Shown here piece by piece: positions 1 to 9,029 of a stretch of 33,143 nt of DNA. The stretch is from Acidovorax sp. Root219 (GTDB lineage: Bacteria > Pseudomonadota > Gammaproteobacteria > Burkholderiales > Burkholderiaceae_C). A program made the translations under genes and the position numbers. The stretch spans positions 1 through 33,143 of the forward strand of contig NZ_LMIJ01000004.1 in NCBI RefSeq assembly GCF_001428665.1. The letters run 5' to 3'. Numbering within the stretch: the first letter of the stretch is position 1; each line of letters starts with the position of its first letter. The notes below the pieces were generated by a model. That model saw only the letters and a program-made list of their open reading frames with translations. It made no database searches and was not told where the DNA came from.

Positions 1-108
1 TGAGAGAACGCACACCAAATGAGGCACTGACAGTATTGACAATGGCGACCATATGAGGAGCGTAGGCTGCACATGCCAAACACCTGAATAATCTGTGATC
101 CATACGTT

Positions 109-1050
109 ATGAATATCGAGTTCCGGCACCTGCGCTACTTTGTCGCCGTTGCGGATGCCAGGCACATCACGCGCGCTGCCGAGCGCCTGGGCATGCAGCA
201 GCCCCCGCTGAGCCAGCAGATCAAGGGGCTGGAGGTGGAGCTCGGTGTGCCGCTGTTCCTGCGCCATCCCAAGGGCGTGACGCTGACCGATGCGGGCCAG
301 CTCTTCTATGCCGAGGCCACGCGCCTGCTGCGCGACTGCGCGGCCATGCAGGAGCGCATGCTGGCCTTTGCCGACGGCAGCCAGGGCATGCTCTCCATCG
401 GTTTCACCAGCTCGTCGGCGGCGCACGACTTCACGCCCGAGGCGCTGCGCATGTGCCGCGCCACCTACCCCGGCATTCAGCTGGTGGTAAGCGAGAACAA
501 CGCCGCCGAGATCACCGAGGCGGTGGCCTCCTCGCGCCTGCACTGCGGCTTTCTGCGCGTGCCCGTGGCCTGGCCCAAGGGGGTGGTGCTCAAGACCCTG
601 CTGCAGGAGCCCGCCGTGCTGGCCATGCCGCGCGACCACCCGCTGGCGCAGGTGCCGGCGGGCAAGAAGCAGCCGCCCGTGCAGCTCAAGGACCTGCAGG
701 GCGAAAAGTTCATCTTCGTGCGCAAGCCCGGCGCGCCGGGGCTGTATGCCAACCTGCTGGAGCTGTGCACACGCGATGGCGTGGCCATCAACGTGGTCTC
801 GGAGGTGGACCGCATGATGACCAACCTGAACCTGGTGGCCGCCGGGGCCGGCATCTCGGTGGTGCCCTCGTCCATGCAGGGCACGCACCACAACGCCATC
901 GTCTACCGGCCGCTGGCCCGCGCGGTGAAGCTGGGCGCGCCATTGACGCTGGCGTACCGCAAGAGCGACTGCCACGGCCCCACGGGGGCCTTCGTCGAGC
1001 TGGTCACGAAGATCGCGGCCGGAAGGGCCAGAGTTGCTACGCCTGCCTGA
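109..1050 (+). CDS. LysR-family transcriptional regulator
   Basis: A 313-residue LysR-type regulator of usual length. Residues 1-60 form the winged helix-turn-helix, with the family pattern FRHLRYFVAVADARHITRAA followed by the QQPPLSQQIKGLE recognition region. The rest is the periplasmic-binding-protein-like effector domain. The nearest family resemblance is to regulators of aromatic or organic-acid catabolism, but the effector cannot be read from the sequence. The ATG at 109 places the HTH at the usual position; the ribosome binding site is weak. The next gene, a Bug solute receptor, starts inside its last codons, so both are probably on one transcript. A LysR protein often controls a divergent neighbour, which would lie left of this window. 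Confidence 0.93.
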   Translation: MNIEFRHLRYFVAVADARHITRAAERLGMQQPPLSQQIKGLEVELGVPLFLRHPKGVTLTDAGQLFYAEATRLLRDCAAMQERMLAFADGSQGMLSIGFTSSSAAHDFTPEALRMCRATYPGIQLVVSENNAAEITEAVASSRLHCGFLRVPVAWPKGVVLKTLLQEPAVLAMPRDHPLAQVPAGKKQPPVQLKDLQGEKFIFVRKPGAPGLYANLLELCTRDGVAINVVSEVDRMMTNLNLVAAGAGISVVPSSMQGTHHNAIVYRPLARAVKLGAPLTLAYRKSDCHGPTGAFVELVTKIAAGRARVATPA

Positions 1051-2059
1051 GCCCCTGCCCGCCATCGCATCCCTGCCTCGCCGCCGCCTGCTGCGCTGGG
1101 CTGCGGGCGGGGCGGCCCTGGTGGCCGCAGCGCCCGCCATGCATGCAGCAGCACCTCGCTGGCCCAGCCGCCCCGTGCGCCTGATCGTGGTGTACCCGCC
1201 CGGCGGCGTGAGCGATGCGACGGCGCGCGCGCTGGCGCAGCCGCTGGCGCGCGCCCTGGGCGTGCCGGTGCTGGTGGACAACCGCGCCGGTGCCGGCGGC
1301 TCGGTGGGCATCGACCTGCTGGCCCGCGCCGCACCCGACGGGCATACCCTGGCGTTCTCGGCGATCACCCCGGTCACGCTGCAGCCGCTGCTGGTGCCCG
1401 GCGGTCTGCGCGACCCGCTCGGCTTGGTGATGCCGGTCGTAGGCATCATGCACACGCCGGTGCTGGTCATGGGCACACCGGCCCTGGGCCCGCGCTCGTT
1501 TACCGAGATGGTGGCCCTGGCGCGCACACGGCCCGGCGCCGTGCGCTGGGCGAGCTCGGGCGTGGCCACCACAGGCCACATGGTGCTGGTGCAGACGCGG
1601 CTGTACAGCGGCGCCGACATCACCCACGTGCCCTACCAGGGCGGCGGTGCGCAGCTCAACGACGCGCTGGGGGGCCAGTTCGAGGTGCTGTCGTCCAACC
1701 TCGCGGCGCAGCAGCTCGAGTATGTGGCCGCCGGCCGCCTGCATGCACTGGCCGTGGGCTCGCCCGCGCGCCTGCCGGCGCTGCGCGAGGTGCCCACCCT
1801 GGCCGAGCTGGGCTACCCGCGCGCCAACCTGAGCTCGCTGTTCGGCCTGTTCGCGCCCGCGCATACGCCCACGGCAGTGGTGCAGGGCCTGAACGAGGCG
1901 GTCAACCGCATCCTCGGTGCCGGCGGCTTCGCCGCGGTGCTGAGGGACAAGCACCTGCTGCCCGCGGGCGGCACAGTGGCCACCTTCGCGCAGCAGATCG
2001 CCGCCGACCGGCAGGGCAACGAGGCACTGGTGCGCCACAGCAGCGCCGTGTTGCGCTGA
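1034..2059 (+). CDS. Bug-family (TctC-like) tripartite tricarboxylate transporter substrate-binding protein
   Basis: A 341-residue periplasmic receptor of the Bug/TctC family, whose members bind small organic acids or similar solutes. The mature part opens with the family signature WPSRPVRLIVVYPPGGVSD, followed by DNRAGAGGSVGIDLLARAAPDGHT, the usual ligand-domain 1 pattern. The N-terminus has arginines (PRRRLLRW) before a hydrophobic alanine-rich stretch ending near AMHA, so it is an export signal, possibly Tat-type. The chosen start is TTG, because GGAAGG lies about 8 bases upstream and no in-frame ATG precedes the signal; the first ATG, at 1139, would remove it. The gene overlaps the LysR gene by 17 bases. 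No TctA or TctB membrane partner is present, as is common for the many orphan Bug receptors of Burkholderiales. The ligand is unknown. Confidence 0.9.
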   Translation: MLRLPEPLPAIASLPRRRLLRWAAGGAALVAAAPAMHAAAPRWPSRPVRLIVVYPPGGVSDATARALAQPLARALGVPVLVDNRAGAGGSVGIDLLARAAPDGHTLAFSAITPVTLQPLLVPGGLRDPLGLVMPVVGIMHTPVLVMGTPALGPRSFTEMVALARTRPGAVRWASSGVATTGHMVLVQTRLYSGADITHVPYQGGGAQLNDALGGQFEVLSSNLAAQQLEYVAAGRLHALAVGSPARLPALREVPTLAELGYPRANLSSLFGLFAPAHTPTAVVQGLNEAVNRILGAGGFAAVLRDKHLLPAGGTVATFAQQIAADRQGNEALVRHSSAVLR

Positions 2060-2068
2060 AGCCGATCC

Positions 2069-3235
2069 TTATTGCCGGATGCGGCCGGTAGCGCTCACGA
2101 TGGACAGCTCCACGAAGCGCGAACCCGCGCGCTGGCCGGGGCGGTAGCCCACGGTGTAGCCACCCAGGTCCAGGCTGTCGATGCTGTCCAAGGCAGCGGC
2201 CAGGTTTTCGCGCGTAGGCTTGGCGCCGGCCCGGCGGGCGGCCTCGGCGATCACCTTGGCGGCGATGTAGCCTTCCATCATGGCGTAGCTCACGGGCACG
2301 TCGGGGTCGCCGCTCTTGGCCTGCACCTCGCGGAATTCCTTGCTCAGCTTGCTCGATGCGCGGTACGGGTTGGGCGTGACCTGGGCGATCGATATGCCCT
2401 GCATGTGCTCTTCGGCCAGGCGCTTGGCCAGTTGCTCCAGGTCCACGTCGGAGGAGGCGAATAGCCGGGCGGTGCCGCCTTCCAGCCGGTACTTCTCGAT
2501 GAAGGCCGAGGCGGCGGCGCCGCTGGTGATGAGGATGATGGCCTGGGGCTTGGCCGCCTGCAGCAGCTTGTTGGCGTTCTCCATGCGCAGGGTGTCCATC
2601 TCGTAAGAACCCTTGGCCACGAGGCTGCCGCCATTCTTCTTCACGGCCTCCTCAGCGCTGGCCAGCAGCGCCGGGGCGTCGGGCCCTTCCTCGTACAGCA
2701 GGCCCAGCTTGGTGATGCCCACGGTGGCCAGGTGCTCGGCGATCTTGCCGATCTCGTCGCGCAGGCCGGCGCGCACGTTGTAGAGCAGGGGCGAGTCGGG
2801 CTGGAAGGTGCTGCTGCGGTAGCCCACCAGCGCGATCTTCTCCTTGGCCAGCAGGCCCGACTTCTGCAGCGCCGCCAGGTTGCTGGCGCCCATGTAGCCC
2901 GCCAGCAGCAGCGGGCGCTGCTCAGCCAGCAGCTGCTGGGTGGCGGCCAGGGTCTGGTCGGCCCGGCCGGTATCGTCCTTGCGCGCCAGCACCAGGGTGT
3001 TGCCGTTGATGCCACCGGCCTTGTTGACGTGGTTGAAGTACATCTGCATGCCTGCCGAGTAGCCCCGTCCGTCGCTGGCCTTGAGGCCCGACAGCGGCGC
3101 CACCTGGCCGACCACGATGGGGGCGGCCTGCGCCCCCCCCGCCAGGGCCAGCACGGCGAACAGGGCGCCAGCACGGAGAACAGGGCTCGAAACAGGCCAT
3201 GGGCGGACAGGGGTCGCGGCAGCGCTCGGGTTCAT
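2069..3235 (-). CDS. Branched-chain amino-acid-type ABC transporter substrate-binding protein
   Basis: A 388-residue periplasmic binding protein of the Leu/Ile/Val (LivJ/LivK-like, Peripla_BP_6) family. A signal peptide of about 36 residues ends at GGAQA, and the mature protein begins APIVVGQVAPLSG, the typical first strand of the family. Later motifs include GYSAGMQMYFNHVNKAGGING and a C-terminal region ending YRPGQRAGSRFVELSIVS. The ATG at 3235 is preceded by GAGGAGACAC, a good ribosome binding site; an upstream in-frame ATG at 3277 would add 14 charged residues before the signal. No permease or ATPase genes are adjacent, so it is an orphan receptor. The ligand could be an amino acid, amide, urea or an aromatic compound. 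It ends tail to tail with the Bug gene, 9 bases apart. Confidence 0.9.
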   Translation of the reverse strand: MNPSAAATPVRPWPVSSPVLRAGALFAVLALAGGAQAAPIVVGQVAPLSGLKASDGRGYSAGMQMYFNHVNKAGGINGNTLVLARKDDTGRADQTLAATQQLLAEQRPLLLAGYMGASNLAALQKSGLLAKEKIALVGYRSSTFQPDSPLLYNVRAGLRDEIGKIAEHLATVGITKLGLLYEEGPDAPALLASAEEAVKKNGGSLVAKGSYEMDTLRMENANKLLQAAKPQAIILITSGAAASAFIEKYRLEGGTARLFASSDVDLEQLAKRLAEEHMQGISIAQVTPNPYRASSKLSKEFREVQAKSGDPDVPVSYAMMEGYIAAKVIAEAARRAGAKPTRENLAAALDSIDSLDLGGYTVGYRPGQRAGSRFVELSIVSATGRIRQ

Positions 3236-3436
3236 GTGTCTCCTCGGGTCTTTGTCGTTGTGGGCATGCCAGCGCATGCGCGCCGGTGACCGAGCGCGTT
3301 TATACCAGCACCGGCGACCCGCCGACAGCCTTCTGTCAGCTTCGAACCCGAGGAAAATTAGCCACTGCTGGCCACATGGGCTTGCATGATGGCCAGCAGC
3401 ATGGGCTCATGGATGAATATTTCCTGGGGAATCACC

Positions 3437-3735
3437 ATGCAGAAACTGCTCTTGCTGCTGATGGCTTTGGTGGTGTCGCATGGAGCCCTGGCACAGGCCG
3501 GGGAGGGCAGCGGGGCGCAGGTCGGTTCCCAGCCGCCGGGATACCTGACGCGAACGGATGCCTTCATCGAGCTGACGGGCTACCGGGGTGTTCGGCAGCT
3601 GGCACCTTCATCCCGTTCGCGGGCTACTACGCGGACCGGTACAACTGCCCTCTCTACAACGGCATCATTGCCGTGGCATGGGCGCCTGAGCTCGTCTACG
3701 CCCCCTGGATCTGGTACTACCTCCTCACGCCGTAA
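3437..3735 (+). pseudogene. Small secreted protein, frameshifted
   Basis: The start at 3437 has GGGGA about 7 bases upstream and encodes a clear signal peptide, MQKLLLLLMALVVSHGALAQ. The reading continues sensibly to ELTGYRG and then becomes low-complexity and Ser/Thr/Arg-rich. From about 3589 another frame of the same strand reads CSAAGTFIPFAGYYADRYNC, then an aromatic-rich tail ending WIWYYLLTP at the stop at 3733-3735. One extra base in the G run at 3585-3588 would join the two halves into a 99-residue secreted protein with two cysteines. The gene is therefore either a recent pseudogene, a phase-variable homopolymer, or a sequencing error. No family is recognised. Confidence 0.6.
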
Positions 3736-3747
3736 AGACGCCGGGGT

Positions 3748-4110
3748 TCAGCGCACCACCAGGGCCAGCACCTGCAGGCGATCGGCGATGCTCTCGGCAT
3801 CCTGCTCCATGTCTGCCAGGCTGAAGCTGCCCGCGCACCAGCCGCCGAACCAGATGCGGAAGGCCTGCACGCCCGCGACAGGCGAATGTTCGCCGTACCA
3901 GCGGATGGCTTCTTCGATGCGCGAGTGGTAGGTGGGCCTGCCCACCTGGTCCTGCTCGTCGAACATGCGGGCACGGTAGCCTTGCGCGCCGTCGTGCGCG
4001 ATGTGCAGGATAAGGCTGACCTGCAAGCCGTCGTCGTCATCGCGCGCCAGGCTGGTGTGTTGGCTGGGGTGGGCTGCGGCAAGCATGGTGGTGGTGCTCC
4101 TGAACGCCAT
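3748..4110 (-). CDS. Hypothetical protein, about 120 residues
   Basis: This 120-residue protein is not recognised. It is acidic, apparently soluble, and has no signal peptide or membrane segment. The C-terminal half (from about YHSRIEEAIRWYGEHSPVAG) looks ordered, with tryptophans and the pattern FRIWFGGWCAGSFSLADMEQDAESIADRL. The ATG at 4110 overlaps the stop of the upstream small gene as TGATG, which suggests translational coupling. A second ATG at 4086 has AGGAG about 10 bases upstream and would give 112 residues; both starts are credible. It is convergent with the broken secreted protein gene. Confidence 0.65.
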   Translation of the reverse strand: MAFRSTTTMLAAAHPSQHTSLARDDDDGLQVSLILHIAHDGAQGYRARMFDEQDQVGRPTYHSRIEEAIRWYGEHSPVAGVQAFRIWFGGWCAGSFSLADMEQDAESIADRLQVLALVVR

Positions 4111-4310
4111 CAGCCCATCGCCTGGAATTCGCCATGCAACGTGTCACCGAACTGGGGTTCCCATTGCACATGGGCCATGTCGGCCTTGCCCACCATGAGG
4201 TACTCGCTCTGCTGGGACTGCGTGGCAGCCCGCATCGGCTGGCCCATCTGCAGGGGGTCCGGCTCGCCGATCCGTTCAAGGCGCCGGGTGTAGAGGTCAT
4301 CGAAGTGCAT
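4110..4310 (-). CDS. Hypothetical protein, 66 residues
   Basis: A small soluble protein beginning MHFDDLYTRRLERIGEPDPL and ending with an acidic, mixed sequence (about LMVGKADMAHVQWEPQFGD). No family is recognised. The ATG at 4310 is preceded by GAGGATGGAACC, an acceptable ribosome binding site; longer in-frame reading upstream lacks this. Its stop overlaps the start of the next gene on the same strand (TGATG at 4108-4112), so the two probably form a small operon with a shared role. The gene is divergent from the I78 inhibitor lipoprotein gene. Confidence 0.55.
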   Translation of the reverse strand: MHFDDLYTRRLERIGEPDPLQMGQPMRAATQSQQSEYLMVGKADMAHVQWEPQFGDTLHGEFQAMG

Positions 4311-4551
4311 GGTTCCATCCTCGCGTTCGGGAAAAGACTGGGCTATGGAACGATTGGCGCACTTTCGGCGGGAACCCGGGGTCGGATAGCCGATGTCACA
4401 TGTGTAGGAAATGTCCTGCAATGCCCTGTCTCCCTGTAGGCGCTGGCGCCGTGGTTACGCCACGTCACAAATGAGGGGCTCGCCAGGCGTTATGGTGGCA
4501 AGGCCACGCGCGCTCCGTGCGCCCCTTTTTGTCCATTCGAGGAGACCCTCC

Positions 4552-4887
4552 ATGCACCACCGCCACCAAACCCTTCTCACCGCCTGTGCTGGCCTGTGCA
4601 TGGCCCTGCTGGCGGGCTGCGCCGGCACGCCCGCGCGTCCGCCAGCAGCCGACACACCCTCGGTAGGCCCCGGCCCCAGGGGCGGCACCTGCAACGCCGC
4701 ACCGGCACAGGGTGCCAAGGGCAAGCAGCCCACGGCCAGCACGGTCGAGCAGGCGCGCGTGGCCTCGGGCGCAGCCATGGCGCGCGTGCTGCGCGACAAC
4801 CAGCCTGTGACCATGGAGTTCAATGCCGAGCGACTGAACCTGGTAATTGACGCAAGCGGCAAGATCACCACCGTGCGCTGCGGTTGA
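4552..4887 (+). CDS. Peptidase inhibitor I78-family lipoprotein
   Basis: A 111-residue predicted lipoprotein. The signal peptide ends in the lipobox LAGC at residues 20-23, so Cys23 should be lipidated and the protein anchored to a membrane. The region from about residue 47 matches the I78 inhibitor family pattern: a cysteine (GGTCNAAPAQ), GKQPTASTVEQARVASGA, ARVLRDNQPVTMEFNAERLN, and the terminal DASGKITTVRCG with the second conserved cysteine. Family members inhibit serine proteases; the target here is unknown. The ATG at 4552 follows GAGGAGACCCTCC, a strong ribosome binding site. It precedes the MFS gene by 127 bases on the same strand. Confidence 0.85.
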   Translation: MHHRHQTLLTACAGLCMALLAGCAGTPARPPAADTPSVGPGPRGGTCNAAPAQGAKGKQPTASTVEQARVASGAAMARVLRDNQPVTMEFNAERLNLVIDASGKITTVRCG

Positions 4888-5014
4888 ACAAGCCGCTGCG
4901 GGCAGTGGCCAGGGCCGGGCGGGACCTCGCGGGGCCGGCTATCATTCCTGCGGCGCAGCGTTCCCCCGGCTTTTGTTCCCTATTCCTCCCCTTCGCGCCG
5001 CAGGTCCCCGCCCG

Positions 5015-6208
5015 ATGCCGCTGCGCTCGTTCACCGCTCCTTCCCCCACTGTCCGCGCCGTTGCCGCGCTGTCGCTCACCCAGCTCATCGGCTGGGGCTC
5101 CACCTTCTGGCTGCCGGCGGTCACCGGGCCGGCCATGGCGGCCGAGCTGGGCATGGGCCTGCCACTGGTGATGGCCGGGCCCACGGCCATGCTGGTGGTG
5201 ATGGCCCTGGCCTCGTGGCCGCTGGGCGCCGTGTTCGAGCGCCATGGCGCGCGCCCGGTGATGGTGCTGGGCTCGCTGCTGGGCGCACTGGGCCTGGCGC
5301 TGGTGGGGCTGGCGCAAGGCCCCGTGTCCTACCTGCTGGCGTGGGCGGTGCTGGGCCTGGCCGGCGCCGGCATGCTGAGCACGCCGGCCCAGATCGCGGT
5401 GACCGAGATCGCGGGCGACAAGGCGCGCCGGGCGCTGGGTGTGCTGATCCTGGCCGGTGGCCTCACCTCCACCCTCTTCTGGCCGCTCTCGGGGCTGCTG
5501 CAGGCCCAGTGGGGCTGGCGCGCGGCGACGCTGGCCTTTGGCGCGCTGGTGCTGCTGGTCTGCCTGCCGCTGCACTGGGCCGTGCTGGCGCGCCGGCCCA
5601 GGGGTACCACCGCCACCCAGGTGCCGGCCGAGCCCGTCCCCATCGACCGGCCCCGCTTCGCCCTGCTGGCCGTGGGCTTTGCCGCCAATGGCTTCGTGAC
5701 CTGGGGCTTTGCGCTCACCATCATCATCCTGTTCGAGGCGTCGGGTCTGAGCCACGCCAGCGCGCTGGCGGCGGCGGCCTTCATCGGCATTGCCCAGTGG
5801 GCGGGGCGGCTGTTCGACTTTCTGGGCGGCAGGCGCTGGTCGGGCTTTGCCACGGGCCTGGCTGCAGCGGCGCTGTTTCCGCTGAGCTTCATCGTGCTGA
5901 TGCTTACCAGCAGCTTCACCGGCGCCCTGCTGTTCGCGCTGGTCTACGGCATGGCGGGCGGCGTCATCGCCGTGAGCCGCGCCACGCTGCCGCTGCTGGT
6001 GTTTCCGGCCGCTGCGTATGCGCGCGCGTCGGCGCGGCTGGCGATGCCGCTGAACCTGTCGTTCGCCGCCGCACCGCCGGTGTTCGCAGCCATCCTGACC
6101 TCGGCCGGGCCCCATGCGGCGCTGTGGCTGGCCTTCGGCATCTCGCTGGTGGCGCTGGGGGCCCTGTTCGGGCTGTGGCGGCTGCAGGGCGACCGCCGCA
6201 GCGCCTGA
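5015..6208 (+). CDS. Major facilitator superfamily transporter
   Basis: A 397-residue inner-membrane transporter with about twelve hydrophobic segments in two halves, joined by a charged loop near RRPRGTTATQVPAEPVPIDR. The first cytoplasmic loop carries the MFS-type motif PLGAVFERHGARPVMVLGS. The substrate cannot be predicted. The ATG at 5015 (MPLRSFTAPSPTVRAVAALS) was chosen because the first transmembrane segment follows at once; longer readings to the left overlap the I78 gene and are not hydrophobic. The gene ends exactly against hemW: its TGA (6206-6208) and the hemW stop on the other strand (6209-6211) form TGATCA with no spacer. Confidence 0.9.
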   Translation: MPLRSFTAPSPTVRAVAALSLTQLIGWGSTFWLPAVTGPAMAAELGMGLPLVMAGPTAMLVVMALASWPLGAVFERHGARPVMVLGSLLGALGLALVGLAQGPVSYLLAWAVLGLAGAGMLSTPAQIAVTEIAGDKARRALGVLILAGGLTSTLFWPLSGLLQAQWGWRAATLAFGALVLLVCLPLHWAVLARRPRGTTATQVPAEPVPIDRPRFALLAVGFAANGFVTWGFALTIIILFEASGLSHASALAAAAFIGIAQWAGRLFDFLGGRRWSGFATGLAAAALFPLSFIVLMLTSSFTGALLFALVYGMAGGVIAVSRATLPLLVFPAAAYARASARLAMPLNLSFAAAPPVFAAILTSAGPHAALWLAFGISLVALGALFGLWRLQGDRRSA

Positions 6209-7486
6209 TCAGTCGGCCAGGAACAGCTCCTGCAGATCGCTCAGGAAGTCGAAGCCCCGCTCCGTGGGCCGCACCTGGCCGCCCGGCTCGCGCACGATCA
6301 GGCCCTTGGCCTCGGCCTTGTCCAGCGCCTTGGCGATGGCGGTGACGGGCAGGCCGGTGCGCTCGGTGAAATCCTTGAGCGCGAAGCCCTCGCGCAGGCG
6401 CAGGGCGTTGAGCATGTACTCGAACGGCAGGTCGGCGCGGCGCACCTCTTCGTCCTGCGCCACGGCGTGGCCAGCCAGGGCGTTGTCCATGTAGCGGCCC
6501 GGGTCGCGAAAGCGCACCTGGCGCACCACGCGGTGGGCAAAGCTGAGCTTGCTGTGCGCGCCGGCGCCAATGCCCAGGTAGTCGCCGAACTGCCAGTAGT
6601 TGGTGTTGTGCCAGCACTGGTGGCCGGCCCGCGCATAGGCTGAGATCTCGTAGCGCGAAAGCCCCGCCTGGGCTGTCATCTCGGTGATGCGGTCGAGCAT
6701 GGCGTAGGCCTGGTCGCCCTCAGGGATGGCCGGCGGGTACTTGGCGAAGTAGGTGTTGGGCTCGATGGTGAGGTGGTAGATGGAGATGTGCGGCGGATTC
6801 AGCGACAAGGCCATGGCCATGTCTTCCTCCAGCTCGGCCGGGGTCTGCCCCGGCAGGGCATACATGATGTCGAGGTTGAAGGTATCGAAGGCCTCGGACG
6901 CCTCCTGCACCGCAGCCAGGGCCTGCGCGCGGTCGTGCACGCGGCCCAGGGCTTTCAGGTGCCGGTCGTTGAAGCTCTGCACGCCGATGGACAGGCGCGT
7001 GATGCCCGCAGCGCGAAAGGCCTTGAAGCGGTCTTTCTCGAAGGTGCCGGGGTTGGCCTCCATGGTGATCTCGCAATCGGGCTCCAGGCGCAGGCGCGCG
7101 CGGATGCCGCCCACCAAGCGGTCGATGGCCGAAGGCGAGAACAGGCTCGGCGTGCCGCCGCCGATGAAGATGCTGTGCACGGTGCGGCCCCAGATCAGGG
7201 GCAGCGCGGCCTCCAGGTCAGCCATCAGGGCGTCGATATAGCGCTGCTCGGGCACCTCGCCGGGCGCGGCGTGCCCCGCATCGGCCCCTGCAGCAGCGCC
7301 CCGGTACTCGTGCGAGTTGAAGTCGCAGTACGGGCACTTGCGGATGCACCAGGGCAGGTGCACGTACAGCGACAGCGGCGGCAGGCTCTGCAGCTGCAGC
7401 AGGCCCGCGCGCATGTAGTGCTGGATGTCACGCACCACGGCGGGCTCGGCCGCCTCGGTGTCGGGGACGATGGGGATGTGGGTCAT
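6209..7486 (-). CDS. hemW: Radical SAM heme chaperone HemW
   Basis: A 425-residue protein of the HemW family (formerly called oxygen-independent coproporphyrinogen oxidase-like), which delivers heme to respiratory proteins. The radical SAM cluster motif CIRKCPYC has Cys47, Cys51 and Cys54 in the CX3CX2C spacing. The flanking HLPWC and CPYCDFNSHE match HemW. Further family motifs are SIFIGGGTPSLFSP, TMEANPGTFE, RLSIGVQSFNDRHLKALGR, NLDIMYALPGQT and a winged-helix C-terminus. An alanine/glycine-rich insert follows the cluster at about residues 61-75. It lies 18 bases downstream of rdgB on the same strand and is probably cotranscribed with it. Confidence 0.95.
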   Translation of the reverse strand: MTHIPIVPDTEAAEPAVVRDIQHYMRAGLLQLQSLPPLSLYVHLPWCIRKCPYCDFNSHEYRGAAAGADAGHAAPGEVPEQRYIDALMADLEAALPLIWGRTVHSIFIGGGTPSLFSPSAIDRLVGGIRARLRLEPDCEITMEANPGTFEKDRFKAFRAAGITRLSIGVQSFNDRHLKALGRVHDRAQALAAVQEASEAFDTFNLDIMYALPGQTPAELEEDMAMALSLNPPHISIYHLTIEPNTYFAKYPPAIPEGDQAYAMLDRITEMTAQAGLSRYEISAYARAGHQCWHNTNYWQFGDYLGIGAGAHSKLSFAHRVVRQVRFRDPGRYMDNALAGHAVAQDEEVRRADLPFEYMLNALRLREGFALKDFTERTGLPVTAIAKALDKAEAKGLIVREPGGQVRPTERGFDFLSDLQELFLAD

Positions 7487-7504
7487 GGAAATTCGGAGGG
7501 GTGC

Positions 7505-8104
7505 TCAGAACCAGCGCTCGCGCATCAGCGCCAGCATCTGCTGGGCAGATCGGCCGCGGTGGCTGTGGGCGTTCTTCACTTCCACGGGCAGCTCGGCAAA
7601 GGTTTTGCCGAACTCGGGGATGAACATCACGGGATCGAACCCGAAGCCGTTGCTTCCGCGCGGCTCGCGCGTGATCTCGCCGACCACGCGGCCCACGGCG
7701 ATCAGGGGCTCGGGGTCTTCGGGGCTGCGCACCGCCACCAGGGTGCTGACCATGGCGGCGCGGCGCTGGTCGATGTGCTGCATCTGCTCCAGGATGGCGC
7801 GCACGTTGGTGTCGTCGCCTTTTTTGTAGCCGAACTGCGTGGCGTAGTAGGCGGTGTCCACCCCCGGCAGGCCGCCGAAGGCGTCCACACACAGGCCGGC
7901 ATCGTCGGCCAGGGCCGGCAGGCCGGTGTGCGCGGCGGCAAAGCGCGCCTTGGCCAGGGCGTTTTCGACAAAGGTGCGAAACGGCTCCTCGGCCTCGCCC
8001 ACGCCCAGGTCGCCCTGGCGCACGAGTTCGACCGAGAGCGGTGCCAGCATGGCCTGCAGTTCGGCCAGCTTGCCGCGGTTGTTGGATGCGAGGACCAGTT
8101 TCAT
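7505..8104 (-). CDS. rdgB: XTP/dITP diphosphatase (RdgB/HAM1 family)
   Basis: A 199-residue non-canonical purine NTP pyrophosphatase that hydrolyses dITP, XTP and ITP to keep aberrant purines out of nucleic acids. The family motifs are in order: LASNNRGKLAEL at the start, FVENALAKARFAA, ALADDAGLCVDAFGGLPGV, GSNGFGFDPVM and AHSHRGRSAQQM. Length is normal (E. coli 197). The ATG at 8104 begins directly with the nucleotide-binding strand. It sits between rph (55 bases upstream) and hemW on one strand; rph-rdgB-hemW is a common proteobacterial order. Confidence 0.96.
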   Translation of the reverse strand: MKLVLASNNRGKLAELQAMLAPLSVELVRQGDLGVGEAEEPFRTFVENALAKARFAAAHTGLPALADDAGLCVDAFGGLPGVDTAYYATQFGYKKGDDTNVRAILEQMQHIDQRRAAMVSTLVAVRSPEDPEPLIAVGRVVGEITREPRGSNGFGFDPVMFIPEFGKTFAELPVEVKNAHSHRGRSAQQMLALMRERWF

Positions 8105-8159
8105 CGTGAAAAATCGTTGTTGTCAGGGCCGACTGGCGGCCAGCCCGGAGGGAATTGGA

Positions 8160-8888
<729 letters not shown>

Positions 8889-9029
8889 GTGAATTTTCGG
8901 TGTCAAAAGAAGGCAGTCGCCCGCTGCGCACGCGGGCAGGCCTGCGGGTCAGGTCGGTGCGTCAGCCAGCGGCCGGCCGCACAAGAGCCGTTCTCCACGG
9001 CGCCGCACACCGCCCGCAGCCCATGGAAC

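Noticed and set aside
36..64. Promoter for the LysR gene built on TTGACA at 36-41
   Set aside because: No acceptable -10 hexamer lies 16-18 bases downstream; the next AT-rich site is too far.
3581..3600. Programmed ribosomal frameshift in the small secreted protein gene
   Set aside because: The site lacks a typical slippery heptamer; a one-base loss in a G run explains the two frames more simply.
4500..4535. Terminator before the I78 gene (GC-rich stretch followed by CCCCTTTTTG)
   Set aside because: The possible stem is short and imperfect; evidence is too weak to call.
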